DNA of 64,000 nucleotides, taken from the NCBI RefSeq assembly GCF_007828035.1, contig NZ_VITV01000006.1, positions 1 to 64,000 of the forward strand, given 5' to 3'. Positions 63,143-64,000 of the stretch are shown here, piece by piece. Source of the stretch: Nitrospirillum amazonense (GTDB taxonomy: Bacteria; Pseudomonadota; Alphaproteobacteria; Azospirillales; Azospirillaceae). Made by a program: the position numbers and the translations under genes. The stretch's first letter is position 1; every line of letters begins with the position of its first letter. The notes below the pieces were generated by a model. That model did not search any database. It saw only the letters and a program-made list of their open reading frames with translations, and was not told the DNA's origin.

Positions 63143-64000
63143 ATGATTCAAATCGGGGTCGATTTCGGCGGCACGAAGATCGAGGCCGCCGCCCTGGATC
63201 TCAACGGCCGCTTCCTGTCGCGGCTGCGCGAACCCAATCCGGGCAGCTATGACGCCGCCATCGCCACCATCTGCCGTCTGATCCAAAAGGTGGAGGCGCA
63301 GGCGGGCACGCAGGGCACCGTGGGGATCGGCGTCCCAGGCTCGATTTCCCCCCAGACCGGCCTCATGCGCAACGCCAATTCGGTTTGGCTGAACGGTCGC
63401 GTCTTTCACAGCGATGTCGCCGCCGCCCTGGGCCGTGAGGTCAGGGTCGCCAATGACGCCAACTGCCTGGCCCTGTCCGAGGCCGTGGACGGCGCCGCCG
63501 CCGGCGCGCGCATCGCCTTCGCCGTCATCCTCGGCACCGGCTGCGGCAGCGGCCTCGTGATCGATGGCCGTCTGATCGAGGGCGCCAATGGACTGGCCGG
63601 GGAATTGGGCCATATCTCCTTGCCTTGGCCCAAGGCGGATGAGGTGCCGGCGCCCGACTGCTGGTGCGGCAACAAGGGCTGCCTGGAAACCTGGGTGTCC
63701 GGCACCGGCTTGAGCCGGGAGTTCCGGGCGGTCACCGGCCGCAAGTTGGATGCCGAAACCATCATCCAGAGCATGCGCCGCAACGAGCCGGATGCCGTCG
63801 CCGCCTTTGATCGCTTCATCGACCGGCTAGGCCGCGGCCTGGCCGTGGTCAGCAACATCGTCGATCCGGACGTCTTCGTCTTCGGCGGTGGCCTGTCTAA
63901 CGTCACCGAAATCTACGACCGGCTGGCCGGCGCCATCCGGCCCTATCTCTTCACCGATGTCTGGGAAGCGAAACTGGTCCCGGCCCGGTGGGGTGATTCC
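63143..64000 (+). CDS. ROK-family sugar kinase (fructokinase/GlcNAc-kinase type), 3' end beyond the window
   Basis: 286 codons visible, cut by the right edge near the end of a protein of about 300 residues. Phosphate loop IGVDFGGTKIEAAALD, VGIGVPGSISP, catalytic Asp in ANDANCLALSEA, VILGTGCGSGLVIDG, zinc motif CWCGNKGCLETWVSGTG, and adenosine loop VFGGGLSN. The motif is complete, unlike in the repressor just upstream. Such kinases act on fructose, glucose, GlcNAc or ManNAc in the cytoplasm. It starts at 63143 behind GAGAGGG, 141 bp after the ROK repressor. Substrate not determinable; it may be a second GlcNAc kinase. Confidence 0.9.
   Translation, partial: MIQIGVDFGGTKIEAAALDLNGRFLSRLREPNPGSYDAAIATICRLIQKVEAQAGTQGTVGIGVPGSISPQTGLMRNANSVWLNGRVFHSDVAAALGREVRVANDANCLALSEAVDGAAAGARIAFAVILGTGCGSGLVIDGRLIEGANGLAGELGHISLPWPKADEVPAPDCWCGNKGCLETWVSGTGLSREFRAVTGRKLDAETIIQSMRRNEPDAVAAFDRFIDRLGRGLAVVSNIVDPDVFVFGGGLSNVTEIYDRLAGAIRPYLFTDVWEAKLVPARWGDS

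Overview
The window is a 64 kb piece of a high-GC Gram-negative chromosome. Several traits point to a plant-associated alphaproteobacterium: TonB-dependent receptors of the sphingomonad/caulobacter style, an OprB-type porin, NagP/NagK/SIS-deaminase amino-sugar genes and a large NRPS. An Azospirillaceae (Nitrospirillum/Azospirillum-like) origin is plausible, but this is an impression from gene content, not a placement. No rRNA, tRNA, CRISPR array, phage or transposase gene was seen.

Left part. Positions 1-8142 (minus) hold the first 2714 codons of a nonribosomal peptide synthetase running off the left edge, ordered A-T-C-A-T-C-A-T. Its loading adenylation domain lacks the usual amino-group-binding Asp. 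An AT-rich gap of about 560 bp follows. At 8.7-15.5 kb lies a LacI-controlled catabolic unit: an MHS-type transporter, a LacI regulator, a 34 bp palindromic operator, a DapA-family lyase, an MFS transporter and an OprB porin.

Middle part. Positions 15.5-26 kb look like a phenylpropanoid (hydroxycinnamate or aryl ester) module. It contains an aryl-alcohol dehydrogenase, a benzaldehyde dehydrogenase, a TonB receptor, a type-B carboxylesterase, an AraC-family regulator, a hydroxycinnamoyl-CoA hydratase-lyase and an acyl-CoA ligase. Two pairs of 21 bp direct repeats sit at matching distances (about 80-85 bp) upstream of the esterase and of the receptor operon, and are probably the AraC-family binding sites. 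Positions 26-37.3 kb continue the theme with a second TonB receptor, two LysR regulators, an AtuA/AtuA-like/CitMHS operon, a tannase/feruloyl-esterase-family enzyme and a CoA-acylating semialdehyde dehydrogenase. A 156 bp palindromic intergenic repeat closes this part.

Right part. Positions 37.5-64 kb are the most striking region. A minus-strand operon encodes GH29, GH18, GH20, GH2, GH3 (PA14-containing), GH125, GH35, GH92 and an L-rhamnose/L-fucose-type mutarotase. Upstream is a TonB receptor and, divergently, nagP-nagK-SIS deaminase-nagA followed by a ROK repressor and a ROK sugar kinase. The enzyme set matches, family for family, what is needed to take apart a fucosylated and xylosylated plant complex N-glycan and burn the GlcNAc released. 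It parallels the Xanthomonas campestris nixE-nixL/GlcNAc system. Three enzymes at the operon's 3' end carry twin-arginine signals, whereas the others carry Sec-type signals.
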